Assembly (NCBI GenBank): GCA_000717735.1
Contig: JOBE01000007.1
Location: 101,082-165,081 of the forward strand
Reading direction: 5' to 3'
Length of the DNA: 64,000 nucleotides
From: Streptomyces griseoluteus
GTDB lineage: Bacteria > Actinomycetota > Actinomycetes > Streptomycetales > Streptomycetaceae
Shown here one piece after another: positions 17,192 through 25,351 of this stretch. The notes beneath the pieces are model-generated. The model was not told the DNA's origin. It searched no databases and saw only the letters and a list, made by a program, of their open reading frames with translations. How positions within the stretch are numbered: position 1 is the first letter of the stretch; each line of letters opens with the position of its first letter. A program made the position numbers and the translations under genes.

Positions 17192-18418
17192 TCAGTTCTC
17201 GCCGGTCGGGGCGCTCCGGGCCCGGTTGCGGGCCATCGTCCGGTCGATCAGGACGACCGGGATGGTGAGTACGGCCAGGCCGGCGCCCAGCCAGGGGATC
17301 GACGTCAGACCGGCACCGGCGCCGAGCGCGATGCCCGCGAGCACGGGGACGATGCTGATGCCGAGCTGGAACATGGAGACGGCGGTGGCTCCGGCAAGGG
17401 TCGGAGCCTCTGCCGCCACCGTGAACACCCGCCCGTAGATGGCCGGGTTGAGGATGAATCCGGCGACGCCCAGGAGCAGGACGAGGACGACGACGGCGAT
17501 GGCCGACTCGGCGAGCAGCGCGAGCAGGACGGACGTGACCAGGATGCCGCCGGCCCCGATGAGGAGCGCGTGATGGGGCCGTCCGTCGGCGATCCTGCCG
17601 CCGATGGACAGACCGACGAAGGCACCGACGCCGAACAGGACCAGGATCGGCGGCACCCAGACGGAGTCGATGCCGGTGGTGTCCGTCAGGAACGCCGCGA
17701 GGTAGTTGTACGAGATCATGTAGGCGGCCGTGCTCAGCAGGGTCGCCGCGTACACCACCCACAGCTGCGGCTGCCGCATCGTGCGCAGCTCCCGCCGCAC
17801 GCTGGGCTCCTGTGCGGCCCGGGTCGCGGGCACGGCGACCGCCGTGGAGACCGCGCCGAGGACGGTCAGCGCGACCACCGCCCAGAACCCGCCCCTCCAG
17901 CCGGTGAAGTGGCTGAGCAGTGCGCCGGCCGGACCGCCGCCGACCATGGCGATGCTGAGTCCGCTGACGACCACGCCCGAGGCCCGCGCGGTGCGGTCCG
18001 GGGTGACGAGACCGATCGCGGTGACCGCGGCGACCGCCCAGAACCCGGCGTAGGCGAGACCGGCCAGGAAGCGGGTGACGAGGAGCACGGTGAAGTTGTC
18101 CGTCACGATGCCGACGGCCACGCTCACGGCGAACACGACCTGCGAGACGACCAGGGTGGTCCGCCGCGGCCAGCGCAGGGTCAGCACGGCGAGCGGCGGG
18201 CCGCCGATCACCACGCCGATGGCGAACGCCGAGATCAGCGCGCCCGCGGACGACAGGGAGATCTTCAGGTCGTCGGCGATGTCCGGCAGGACGCCGGCGA
18301 GCAGGAATTCGGCGCTGCCCATCGCGAAAAGGCTGAACGCGAGCAGGTAGACCGCGAACGGCAGCCGGTCGCCCGCCTTGCCGGACGCGGTCGGCTGGAC
18401 TTCGGCCTCGACGCTCAT
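17192..18418 (-). CDS. hlmH: MFS efflux transporter, HlmH type
   Basis: A 408-residue protein of the AraJ/CmlA drug efflux type with 12 predicted helices. The N-terminal cytosolic end is followed by LPFAVYLLAFSLFAMGSAEF, and the loop 2-3 motif is degenerate. ATG 18418 overlaps the stop of a 31-codon leader ORF (ATGA), so its translation is probably coupled to the leader. A dyad operator shared with the dithiol oxidase gene lies ~200 bases upstream. It is the best counterpart of the holomycin exporter HlmH. Confidence 0.86.
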   Translation of the reverse strand: MSVEAEVQPTASGKAGDRLPFAVYLLAFSLFAMGSAEFLLAGVLPDIADDLKISLSSAGALISAFAIGVVIGGPPLAVLTLRWPRRTTLVVSQVVFAVSVAVGIVTDNFTVLLVTRFLAGLAYAGFWAVAAVTAIGLVTPDRTARASGVVVSGLSIAMVGGGPAGALLSHFTGWRGGFWAVVALTVLGAVSTAVAVPATRAAQEPSVRRELRTMRQPQLWVVYAATLLSTAAYMISYNYLAAFLTDTTGIDSVWVPPILVLFGVGAFVGLSIGGRIADGRPHHALLIGAGGILVTSVLLALLAESAIAVVVLVLLLGVAGFILNPAIYGRVFTVAAEAPTLAGATAVSMFQLGISIVPVLAGIALGAGAGLTSIPWLGAGLAVLTIPVVLIDRTMARNRARSAPTGEN

Positions 18419-18510
18419 CGGCCGCCACCCCCCGGAAACTGGGTGACCGACTGCCGGATGACCGGAACCTGGGTGACTCCGGGCACCGGCCCGGAACTGG
18501 TCGGACGCAT
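18415..18510 (-). CDS. Leader peptide coupled to the MFS gene
   Basis: A 31-codon ORF too short for routine calling. ATG at 18510 has AAGGAG seven bases upstream, a better ribosome site than the MFS gene itself has. Its TGA overlaps the MFS ATG (ATGA). The peptide has two similar segments, GVTQVP and SVTQFP, and a glycine-rich end. The arrangement is typical of translational coupling or a regulatory leader peptide. It has no domain, so function as a protein is doubtful. Confidence 0.6.
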   Translation of the reverse strand: MRPTSSGPVPGVTQVPVIRQSVTQFPGGGGR

Positions 18511-18618
18511 GGGCGAACTCCTTGCTCGGATGGTTCGGGGGACGGATCAGGGCGGGTGTGCGCCGGTCTGATCGTGGTGATCACCAGTGGTCCCCATGCT
18601 GGAACCGAGCGTGGCGGA

Positions 18619-18645
18619 CGGACAACATTTGTTGCCGATACCGGG
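18619..18645 (-). promoter_or_regulatory. Conserved dyad operator, copy 2
   Basis: The minus strand reads CGGCAACAA-N3-TTGTCCG. GGACAAC (18620-18626) faces GTTGCC (18631-18636). The site is ~110 bases upstream of the leader ORF that precedes the MFS exporter. It matches copies at 4615-4641 and 21243-21269. Confidence 0.7.
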
Positions 18646-18694
18646 ACGCGGGAACGGGATCCGGCAGGGCCGGCGCCGGGGTCCGGCCACCGGG

Positions 18695-19159
18695 TCAGTC
18701 GTCACCGGGGAGGGCCTCGCCCCAGCCCCACTTCTTGATGGTGGTCCGGCTCGTCGGACCCACCCCCGGCTGCGAGTTGGCCATGGCACGCCGCGAGCCG
18801 AACTCGATGTAGCCGACGAACGCCGAGCGGAACTCCGCGTCCTCCGGGAGGCCCACGGCGTCCATGGCCTCCAGCATCAGTTCCACCCAGCGCGCCCGCT
18901 GCTCCGGTTTGACGGCACGGCCGCGGTGCCGGGAGACCATGTGCGGGTAGCCGCCGTGGTCCTCGGTGTAGCGCTCGGGCCCGCCGAGTACCTCCCCGAT
19001 GAAGGTCGCGACGTGCTGCGGGTGGTCGTCCGTCATGTGCTGGAAGAGCGGGGCGAGCAGCTCGTCCTTGCGGACGCGCCGGTAGAAGTCCTCGGTGAGC
19101 CGTTCGAGCGCCTCGGCGCCGCCTGCCCATTCGTAGAGGGTGGGGGTCTTGTCCTTCAC
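18695..19159 (-). CDS. hlmG: Truncated (group II-like) globin, HlmG type
   Basis: A 154-residue protein. GTG 19159 has GAAAGG upstream. The truncated-globin pattern is present: TLYEWAGGAEALERLTEDFYRRV for the B helix, a Tyr/His-rich E-F region (EDHGGYPHMVSRHRG) containing the proximal His, and ERWVELM-like G helix text. HlmG in the holomycin cluster is also a globin and is suspected to assist a late oxidation or to handle O2, but its role is unproven. It lies immediately downstream of the SARP gene. Confidence 0.87.
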   Translation of the reverse strand: MKDKTPTLYEWAGGAEALERLTEDFYRRVRKDELLAPLFQHMTDDHPQHVATFIGEVLGGPERYTEDHGGYPHMVSRHRGRAVKPEQRARWVELMLEAMDAVGLPEDAEFRSAFVGYIEFGSRRAMANSQPGVGPTSRTTIKKWGWGEALPGDD

Positions 19160-19199
19160 GGTGTGACCTTTCGCTCGGCCGTCCTGGGTCGGGGTGTGC

Positions 19200-20027
19200 T
19201 CAGCACGCGTACAGGTCGAACGTCGGTGTGGGCCGGCCGCCCTGGGCGACCGAGTCGAGCCGGGGATCGACCGAGAGCATCGCCTGGTGCAGCCGCTGGA
19301 GTCGCGGAGCGGGCTCCAGGCCCAGCTGCTCGATCAGCCGCCGGCGCAGCCCGCGGTACAGGTCGAGTGCGGCGGACTGCCGCCCCGAGCGGTAGAACGC
19401 CACCATGGCCTGGGCGTGCAGCCGCTCGTCGTACGGGTGATGTGTCGTCAGCTGCACGAGTTCGGGCAGGAGTTCGCCGTGCAGGCCGAGGCGCAGCTCG
19501 GCGTCGATGCGGCGCTCGGTCGCGAGCAGCCGGTGCTCTTCGAGGCCGGCCGCCTCGGTCCGCAGCGCCGCCCCGGACCGTACGTCCACGAGCGCCGCTC
19601 CCCGCCACAGCGCCAAAGCCTGGCGCAGCAGCCGGGACGCCAGCTCGTTGTCGCCGTCCGCGAAGGCCGCGTGGCCTGCCTGCGCCGCCCGCCGGAACGC
19701 GAAGGCGTCCACGTCCTCCTCGGCGATCCGCAGCCGGTAGCCGCCGTGCGCGGTGACCAGCAGCTCCCGGGCGCCGACCGGGCCGTCGGGACCGCCGAGG
19801 GCGGCGGCCAGGAGACGGCGCAGCCTCAGGACGTACGTCTGGAAGGTGGCGTGCGCGCTGTGCGGGGGCACGGACCCCCACAGCTCCTCCCGCAGCGCGG
19901 TCACCGGGACGAACTGCCCCGGGCGGAGAGCGAGGAGCGCCAGAATCTGCCGCTGCTTCGCCGCCGACGGGACGATCGGAAATCCGCCCGCCTCGGCGTG
20001 CAGCGGGCCAAGAACCTGAATTCTCAC
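19200..20027 (-). CDS. SARP-family transcriptional activator
   Basis: A 275-residue small SARP. GTG 20027 has GGAGG six bases upstream, so the longer upstream frame is rejected. The OmpR-type winged helix is at residues ~1-95 (VLGPLHAEAG, FVPVTALREELWG, TFQTYVLRLRRLL). A bacterial transcriptional activation domain follows to ~255 (DVDAFAFRRA, ALWRG, YDERLHAQAMVAFYRSGRQSAALDLYRG). Such activators bind direct repeats next to the -35. Its own promoter and the NRPS promoter share an identical 24-bp box, so it likely drives both. No TTA codon was seen in it. Confidence 0.9.
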   Translation of the reverse strand: MRIQVLGPLHAEAGGFPIVPSAAKQRQILALLALRPGQFVPVTALREELWGSVPPHSAHATFQTYVLRLRRLLAAALGGPDGPVGARELLVTAHGGYRLRIAEEDVDAFAFRRAAQAGHAAFADGDNELASRLLRQALALWRGAALVDVRSGAALRTEAAGLEEHRLLATERRIDAELRLGLHGELLPELVQLTTHHPYDERLHAQAMVAFYRSGRQSAALDLYRGLRRRLIEQLGLEPAPRLQRLHQAMLSVDPRLDSVAQGGRPTPTFDLYAC

Positions 20028-20096
20028 GCGTCCTCCGTCACTTGCATATGCCCTCTCCGGATTCTCGGTCTCGGCCGAGTGGCTGCTCCGGGAAGG

Positions 20097-20126
20097 AACG
20101 TAGGAGTACGGGGGTGAGGCCCTCAA
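20097..20126 (-). promoter_or_regulatory. Promoter of the SARP gene
   Basis: Minus strand TTGAGG (20121-20126) and TACGTT (20097-20102) with an 18-base spacer, in the same layout as the NRPS promoter. Confidence 0.6.
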
Positions 20127-20157
20127 TACGGTCGGACCGTAGGGCTGACCGAAGAAT
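20121..20157 (-). promoter_or_regulatory. Cluster regulator box 2
   Basis: The 24 bases 20121-20144 are identical to box 1 at 13429-13452, followed 12 bases on by a second GACCG half-site. It overlaps the -35 of the SARP promoter, so autoregulation is likely. Confidence 0.65.
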
Positions 20158-20204
20158 CTGCGGTCGTGCTCGTCCTACGGTCGTGCGGGCCCCGGGACAT
20201 GACG

Positions 20205-20238
20205 GAACGGCCCGCGGTGGGAACTCCGCGGGCCGTTC
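20205..20238 (-). terminator. Terminator after the 20318-21202 methyltransferase
   Basis: Perfect 13-bp stem (20205-20217 with 20226-20238) and an 8-base loop, placed between the methyltransferase stop and the SARP promoter. Confidence 0.75.
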
Positions 20239-20317
20239 GGACTTCGGGGCATTGCGAGAGAAGGAGGGCCGGGGCGTTTCGTGGATCACGCCCGGCGCGC
20301 CGGAGTAATCCCGCCGG

Positions 20318-21202
20318 TCAGGCCCGGCACAGCCGGGCGGTGTGCACGGTGACCGCCGTGAGGTAGAAGACGTCGGGACGCCACAGGACGCCCGTGCAGG
20401 CGTCGCCGTCCACCAGTTGCTCCAGGGTCAGCCGGTCGACGAGGTCGAGCCGCTCGCCGAGCTCGTCGAGCGTGCGGCGCAGCCGGGTGTGCAGGTGCCG
20501 GCGCGGGGCCAGGTCCAGCGGAGCGGGGAAGTCGACGAGGAAGGTACGGGTGCCGGCCGGGACGAGCCCGGCGGAGGCCAGCAGGCACGGCCAGTCCTCG
20601 ACCACGGAGGTGGCGCCGGGCAGCCGGGCCCGCGTGGCGGCGAACCGCGCTTCGAGGGCTGCGTCCAGGCGGGCCTGGAGGCCGGGCCGTCCGATGCCGA
20701 TGTCGCGGGGCAGGAAGCGCGGCGGCAGCCCGCGCTCGGCGACGGCGAGCATCCCGCCGGGCCGCAGCGCGGACGCCAGGCTCCGCAGTGCCTGCTGCTG
20801 GTCGCCCAGGTGGCGGCAGACGTTGCCGGTCCAGATCAGGTCGGCGGGTCCCAGCCGGCCGAACTCGTCGGGCCGCTCGGCCCGCACGGTGGTGACCCGG
20901 CCGCTCAGTCCGCTCTCCGCGGCGCGGGCCAGGGCCCGGTCGAGGAACGCGGGGGACCGGTCCACCGCGACGACGTCCGCCTCGGGGAAGACCTCGGCCA
21001 GGACGCAGGAGGCCACTCCCGGCCCGCTGCCCACGTCGAGGACCCGGCGGACCGGCGCCGTGCTCCGCCGCCCAGGTCCGAGCAGGCCGTGCAGCCAGTG
21101 CGCCGCGTCCGTCAGGAAACCGGAGTGCAGTTCCGCCTCGTGCTCCGGCCCGGCGCCGAGGCCCTCGTCGTCGAGGCCCTCGGCGGGGTGTGTGGATGTC
21201 AT
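20318..21202 (-). CDS. Class I SAM methyltransferase, candidate self-protection enzyme
   Basis: A 294-residue protein. ATG 21202 has GGAGGTG seven bases upstream. The SAM-binding core is VLDVGSGPGVASCVLAE, then VVAVDRSPAFLDRA and ADLIWTGNVCRHLGD. It has its own promoter region carrying copy 3 of the dyad operator shared with the dithiol oxidase and MFS genes. That grouping suggests a protective reaction, such as S-methylation of a reduced dithiol (S-methylated holothin is known from hlmI-deficient holomycin producers). Ring N-methylation is the alternative. Confidence 0.8.
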   Translation of the reverse strand: MTSTHPAEGLDDEGLGAGPEHEAELHSGFLTDAAHWLHGLLGPGRRSTAPVRRVLDVGSGPGVASCVLAEVFPEADVVAVDRSPAFLDRALARAAESGLSGRVTTVRAERPDEFGRLGPADLIWTGNVCRHLGDQQQALRSLASALRPGGMLAVAERGLPPRFLPRDIGIGRPGLQARLDAALEARFAATRARLPGATSVVEDWPCLLASAGLVPAGTRTFLVDFPAPLDLAPRRHLHTRLRRTLDELGERLDLVDRLTLEQLVDGDACTGVLWRPDVFYLTAVTVHTARLCRA

Positions 21203-21242
21203 ACGGTCACCTCCGGCGGTCAGGATGGGGGCGCCCCGGGCC

Positions 21243-21269
21243 CCGGACAACTCTTGTTGCCGATTCAGG
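21243..21269 (-). promoter_or_regulatory. Conserved dyad operator, copy 3
   Basis: The minus strand reads CGGCAACAA-N3-TTGTCCG. GGACAAC (21245-21251) faces GTTGCC (21256-21261). It lies ~40 bases before the methyltransferase start, as copy 1 does for the dithiol oxidase. Confidence 0.7.
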
Positions 21270-21285
21270 AACCGGCCCCACCCGG

Positions 21286-22050
21286 TCAGTACGTGGCCGC
21301 CGCGGACAGCATGCGGCGCAGGGCCCGCGGCCGGATCAGGTCCCCCGTGAAGGTGTCCAGGAGCTCCGCGCGGGCGGTCAGCGGGAAGTAGTGGTCGCCG
21401 GGGAACACCGCCGTCCGCAGGGCGCGCCGGGTGCACCGGTGCCAGCCGGCCAGGTCCCCGGCCGTGACGCTCCGGTCCCGCAGTCCGCGCATCGCGGTGA
21501 CCGGGCAGTGCACGACATGGCGCGGGTCCCGGCGGTACGCCTCCATGACGGTGAGGTCCGCGCGGAGCGCGGCGAGGTCCCGGGCCGCGCGCCGCGGGTC
21601 CGGGTCGACCGGAGGCATCCGGCCCCGCCCCCGGAGCCCGCGGACCATGGCCGCGTCCGGCAGACGGCCGAGCGCCCGCTCGGGCGCGAGCCGGTGCGGC
21701 ACGCCGGAGCCGGACACGTACAGGCGGTCGGCCACCGCGTCGTGCTCCCATTCGAGCCGGGCCGCGATCTCGTACGCGAGGAGGGCGCCGAAACCGTGTC
21801 CGTACAGCGCGAACGGGCGGTCGCACATGCGGGCGACGTACGGCATGACCTCGGCGAGCAGCGGCTCCAGGCCGTCGCACGGGCGGGTGCGCGGATGACG
21901 GCCGCGGCCGGGCAGCTCCACCGGCGTGACGACCACCGAGGGACCGAGGGCCTCGGCCCAGGGCAGGTACACGCCCGCGGAGACCCCCTCGAAAGGGAGG
22001 CAGAACAGCCGGACCGAGTTGTCGGCGCCGGCGGCGCCGGGACCGCTCAT
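21286..22050 (-). CDS. Type II thioesterase-like protein lacking the catalytic serine
   Basis: A 254-residue alpha/beta hydrolase of the external thioesterase family, with LFCLPFEGVS at the N-terminus and GDHYFPLTARAELL carrying the His. The nucleophile elbow reads GHGFG, not GHSFG. Codon GGT replaces a serine codon, a one-base change from AGT. The protein is therefore unlikely to hydrolyse thioesters by the normal mechanism, unless the base call is wrong. It may be a structural or regulatory partner, or a recent loss. Its promoter carries regulator box 3. Confidence 0.82.
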   Translation of the reverse strand: MSGPGAAGADNSVRLFCLPFEGVSAGVYLPWAEALGPSVVVTPVELPGRGRHPRTRPCDGLEPLLAEVMPYVARMCDRPFALYGHGFGALLAYEIAARLEWEHDAVADRLYVSGSGVPHRLAPERALGRLPDAAMVRGLRGRGRMPPVDPDPRRAARDLAALRADLTVMEAYRRDPRHVVHCPVTAMRGLRDRSVTAGDLAGWHRCTRRALRTAVFPGDHYFPLTARAELLDTFTGDLIRPRALRRMLSAAATY

Positions 22051-22242
22051 CGGCCCACCCCCGCGCGCCGTGCGCCGACGCGCCGGGTGATCGCTCCCGA
22101 CGGGCGATGCTCCTCACTGATCACGGTCACGCGGGCACCGGTCCCTCCATCAGATTCTCGCCATTAGGTCGCGGGCGAATATGTCAGAACGCGCGGGGAG
22201 TGCTTTCCGCATCGCTCACTGGTCACCGCCGCATGCCTGGGA

Positions 22243-22291
22243 AACGTACCCGTGCGGTACCCGCACACATCAATACGGGAGGACCGAAGTA
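22243..22291 (-). promoter_or_regulatory. Promoter and cluster regulator box 3
   Basis: Minus strand TTGATG (22268-22273) and TACGTT (22243-22248) with a 19-base spacer. Bases 22268-22291 resemble boxes 1 and 2 (shared TCAATACGG and GGACCG). This completes a three-promoter set. Confidence 0.55.
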
Positions 22292-22415
22292 ATGGCCGAA
22301 GGAACACGCTTCGAATCCTTCGGGAGGAACCGGTCATACAAATTCGGCGTACGCCCGTGCTAGCGTCGGGGCGCATCAGAGGTGTACGCCGTTCACCGGT
22401 GATCGGAGGGGCGAA

Positions 22416-22496
22416 GTGGAGGCTCGGACTCTCCTCGACACCGTCGGAAGAAGCCCTTTCTGCCAGGGAGTCGACGGCCCCGTCATGACCGGATAA
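22416..22496 (+). CDS. Short ORF upstream of the LAL regulator gene
   Basis: A 26-codon ORF with GTG at 22416 and GGAGGGG five bases upstream, ending 47 bases before the LAL start. It has no TTA codon and no recognisable motif (it contains SPFCQG). It may be a leader peptide controlling LAL expression. Coding potential rests only on the strong ribosome site. Confidence 0.35.
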   Translation: MEARTLLDTVGRSPFCQGVDGPVMTG

Positions 22497-22543
22497 CCAC
22501 CCTGACGACGCGCATTCATTCTTCAGGCAGGAGGCGCAGGACC

Positions 22544-25351
22544 GTGCCCCAGGAACTGTTCGGCAGGAGCGAGGAATCGAAGGTCATCACCGAGATGCTC
22601 CACTCCGCGAGAGGTGGCGCGGGCGCGGTGGCGCTGGTGGAGGGCATCATCGGCACGGGCAAGACCTCCCTCCTGCGCTGGGCCGAGGAGACCGCCCGCG
22701 AACAGGGCATGGTCGTACTCTCCGCCACGGCGTCCCCCACCGAACAGCGCTTCTCGCTCGGCGTCGTGCACCAGCTCCTCGGGACGCTCCCCGAGACCGC
22801 CCACGGCTGGGAACGCGCCTTCACGTCGGCCGGAACCCCTCCGTGCGGCGGCCCCGACGAACCCGACTACCCGCTGCTCGCGGAACTGTGCGCCGGAGTG
22901 GGCAGGGCCGCCCGGCGCACCCCCATCCTCCTGACGGTCGACTGCGTCCACCACGCCGACAGCAGGTCCCTGCTCTGGCTGGGCTTCCTCAGCCGCCGCC
23001 TGGACAACCTCCCCGTCGTCCTGCTCGCCACCAAACGCTGCGGCGAACCGGCGAGCGACCAGCACCTCCTCGTCGAACTCATGGAAGGCGTCCGCGCCGA
23101 CCGGCACATCCACCTGCACGACCTCAGCCCCAGCGCCGCCTTCGACCTGGCCGCCGCCCTCCACGGCCACGACCACGAGTCCGTGGACGCCCTGGTCGCG
23201 GGAACGGGCGGCAACCCGTACCTGCTCACCGAGCGGTTACGGACCGCGTCGCCGACCGGCCCCGCCGGAGGGGGACCGGCGGACGCGGCGGACGAGGGGC
23301 TGCGCCTCCAGGCGGTCAAGGAACGCATCCTGTGCATGCTCAGACGGCTCGACCCGCACGGCCTCGACGTCGCCAGGGCGGCCAGCATCCTGGGCGCCCC
23401 CCTGGACCCCTCCATCCTCGCCGCCCTGTGCGGCGTGTCCACCGAGGACGCCTGCCGCACCCTCGGCCGGCTCACCGAGTCGGGGCTGCTCTGCTCCCAC
23501 GACATGACGTTCCGTCACCCGGTGCTCGCCGGACTCCTCTACGAGGACATCCCCTGCGCCGACCGCGCCGAACTCCACCGCCTCGCCGCCTGCTTCATGC
23601 GCCGCCGCAGCGCCTCCTGCGAGGACGTCGCCGCCCACCTGCTGCGCTCCCACCGCCTGGACGAGCCGTGGATGGCCCGGCTGCTGCTCGACGTCGCCCA
23701 GGGCATGGTCGGCCGCGACCCCGCGGGCGCCCGGCGGCTGATCGAGAAGGCCGTCCTGCACGGCCTGCCGGAGGACCAGTCCGCCCGCGCCGAGGGACTG
23801 CGGATCCAGGCGCTCACCGCCCTGGACCTGCCCGCATCCGCCCGCGCGCTCACCGCCCACGCCGCCGGGGTCTGCGGCCCCGCCGAACGGCTCCGGGAGG
23901 CCCTGCGGCTCTCCGACATCCTCCTCCGGCTCGACGACCCCGCCTGCGCCCGCCAGGTCCTGGAGCACGCCAGGAGCGAGAGCGGCACCCCGGACCCCGC
24001 CACCGCCGCGCGACTGCGCGAACGGCTCACCCACATCCGGCTCCACGAGGGCACTTACCGGCCCGGCGACCGGGACGAGGACCGGCTCGAACGCGTGCTG
24101 CTGCTGCGTACCGCCGCCGGGAACTCGGCCGCGGCGGTACGGCGGATCGCCGACCGCATCCTCACCGTGCCCCGCGCCCCCTACGGCTCGGCCACCTGGT
24201 ACCACGCGCTCCTCGCCCTGCTCTGGGCGGGCGACGTCGACGAGGCCGGGCGCCACATCGACACCGAGGTACGGCTCGCGCACACCGAGGGCACCGTGAC
24301 CCGGATCGCCGAGGCCCTGGCCGTACGCGGCCTGGTACAGCTCCACCGCGGCCTCCTCACGGAGGCCGGGAGCGACGCCCGCACGGCACTCGAACTGCTC
24401 ACCCGGATCGACGCCGACAAGTTCCACGTGGGGGCGCTCGCCCGCAGCGTCCTCATCGACGTGGCCCTGGAGAAGGACGACATCGCCGAGGCCGGCGCCC
24501 TGTTCGACGAGGCCCCGCCCCTGCCCGGGGAGCAGCCCGTCACCTGGTGGCGGCTGCACCTCCTGCACAGCGCGGGACGGGCGCTGGGCAGGATGGGCCA
24601 GGCACAGCGCGGCCTCGCGCTGATCGCCCACTGCGGGGACGAGCTGACCCGCCGCGGCGTCGTCAACCCGGCGATCCTGCCCTGGCTCTCCACCCGGTCC
24701 GCCCTCCAACTGGCCCTCGGGGACGGGGCGGCCGCCCGGTGCGCCGCCCGTGAGGAGACGGAACGCGCCCGCCGCTGGGGCGCCCCCTTCGCACTGGGCA
24801 GGGCCCTCGTCGCCCAGGCCTCGGCCGGCTCTGGACGCGAGGCGCTCCAGTTCGCCGAACAGGCCGCCGAACTCCTCGAACCGGCCCCCGCGCCCCTGCT
24901 CTTCGCCCACGCCCTGTACGCGGCGGGGCGCGCCCACCGGCAGAGCGGCAGGGCCCGGCGCACCCGTGAACTGCTCCACCGCGCCAACGAGGTCGGCATC
25001 TCGCTCGGCGCCGACGGCCTGGTGGAGGCGGTGCAGCGGGAGCTGCGGCACGCGGGCGGGCGGCCCGACCCGCGCAAGGACTCCACCGAGTCGCTGCTCA
25101 CCCCGACCGAACGGCAGGTCTCCGAACTGGCGGCCCGCGGGATGAGCAACCGCGGCATAGCCCAGCTCCTGAAGGTGAGCCTGCGGAACGTCGAGTCCCA
25201 TCTCACCCACTCCTACCGGAAGTTGCGCATCAGTGGCCGACGCGAGCTGACCCGGTACTTCCCGGCGGACGAGGCCCCCGCCCCGGCGGCGGTGCTGCTC
25301 TACCAGCCCCGGACGGCGCTCACTCCACCGCATCGGCTCCGGACGGGCTGA
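22544..25351 (+). CDS. LuxR-family regulator, LAL (MalT-like) type
   Basis: A 935-residue protein. Walker A is at about residue 34 (EGIIGTGKTSLL). An NTPase domain reaches ~300, a helical repeat region follows, and a C-terminal LuxR HTH spans 860-915 (LTPTERQVSELAARGMSNRG, then VESHLTHSYRKL). GTG 22544 follows GGAGG. Codon 232 (23237-23239) is TTA, so translation should depend on the bldA tRNA. It lies at the edge of the dithiolopyrrolone genes, opposite the thioesterase-like gene, and is probably a second pathway regulator. Confidence 0.9.
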   Translation: MPQELFGRSEESKVITEMLHSARGGAGAVALVEGIIGTGKTSLLRWAEETAREQGMVVLSATASPTEQRFSLGVVHQLLGTLPETAHGWERAFTSAGTPPCGGPDEPDYPLLAELCAGVGRAARRTPILLTVDCVHHADSRSLLWLGFLSRRLDNLPVVLLATKRCGEPASDQHLLVELMEGVRADRHIHLHDLSPSAAFDLAAALHGHDHESVDALVAGTGGNPYLLTERLRTASPTGPAGGGPADAADEGLRLQAVKERILCMLRRLDPHGLDVARAASILGAPLDPSILAALCGVSTEDACRTLGRLTESGLLCSHDMTFRHPVLAGLLYEDIPCADRAELHRLAACFMRRRSASCEDVAAHLLRSHRLDEPWMARLLLDVAQGMVGRDPAGARRLIEKAVLHGLPEDQSARAEGLRIQALTALDLPASARALTAHAAGVCGPAERLREALRLSDILLRLDDPACARQVLEHARSESGTPDPATAARLRERLTHIRLHEGTYRPGDRDEDRLERVLLLRTAAGNSAAAVRRIADRILTVPRAPYGSATWYHALLALLWAGDVDEAGRHIDTEVRLAHTEGTVTRIAEALAVRGLVQLHRGLLTEAGSDARTALELLTRIDADKFHVGALARSVLIDVALEKDDIAEAGALFDEAPPLPGEQPVTWWRLHLLHSAGRALGRMGQAQRGLALIAHCGDELTRRGVVNPAILPWLSTRSALQLALGDGAAARCAAREETERARRWGAPFALGRALVAQASAGSGREALQFAEQAAELLEPAPAPLLFAHALYAAGRAHRQSGRARRTRELLHRANEVGISLGADGLVEAVQRELRHAGGRPDPRKDSTESLLTPTERQVSELAARGMSNRGIAQLLKVSLRNVESHLTHSYRKLRISGRRELTRYFPADEAPAPAAVLLYQPRTALTPPHRLRTG

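Larger units (their letters stand above)
22051..22543. other. Divergent regulatory gap between thioesterase-like and LAL genes
   Basis: A gap of ~490 bases. It holds a leftward promoter with regulator box 3 (22243-22291), a possible rightward promoter with a TAGCGT -10 near 22362-22367, and a short ORF at 22416-22496. A weak leftward 26-codon frame ending in an ATGA overlap with the gene at 22050 lacks a ribosome site and is not called. Confidence 0.5.

Noticed and set aside
22047..22124. 26-codon leader ORF overlapping the start of the thioesterase-like gene (ATGA)
   Set aside because: There is no ribosome site before its GTG; overlap alone is not enough.
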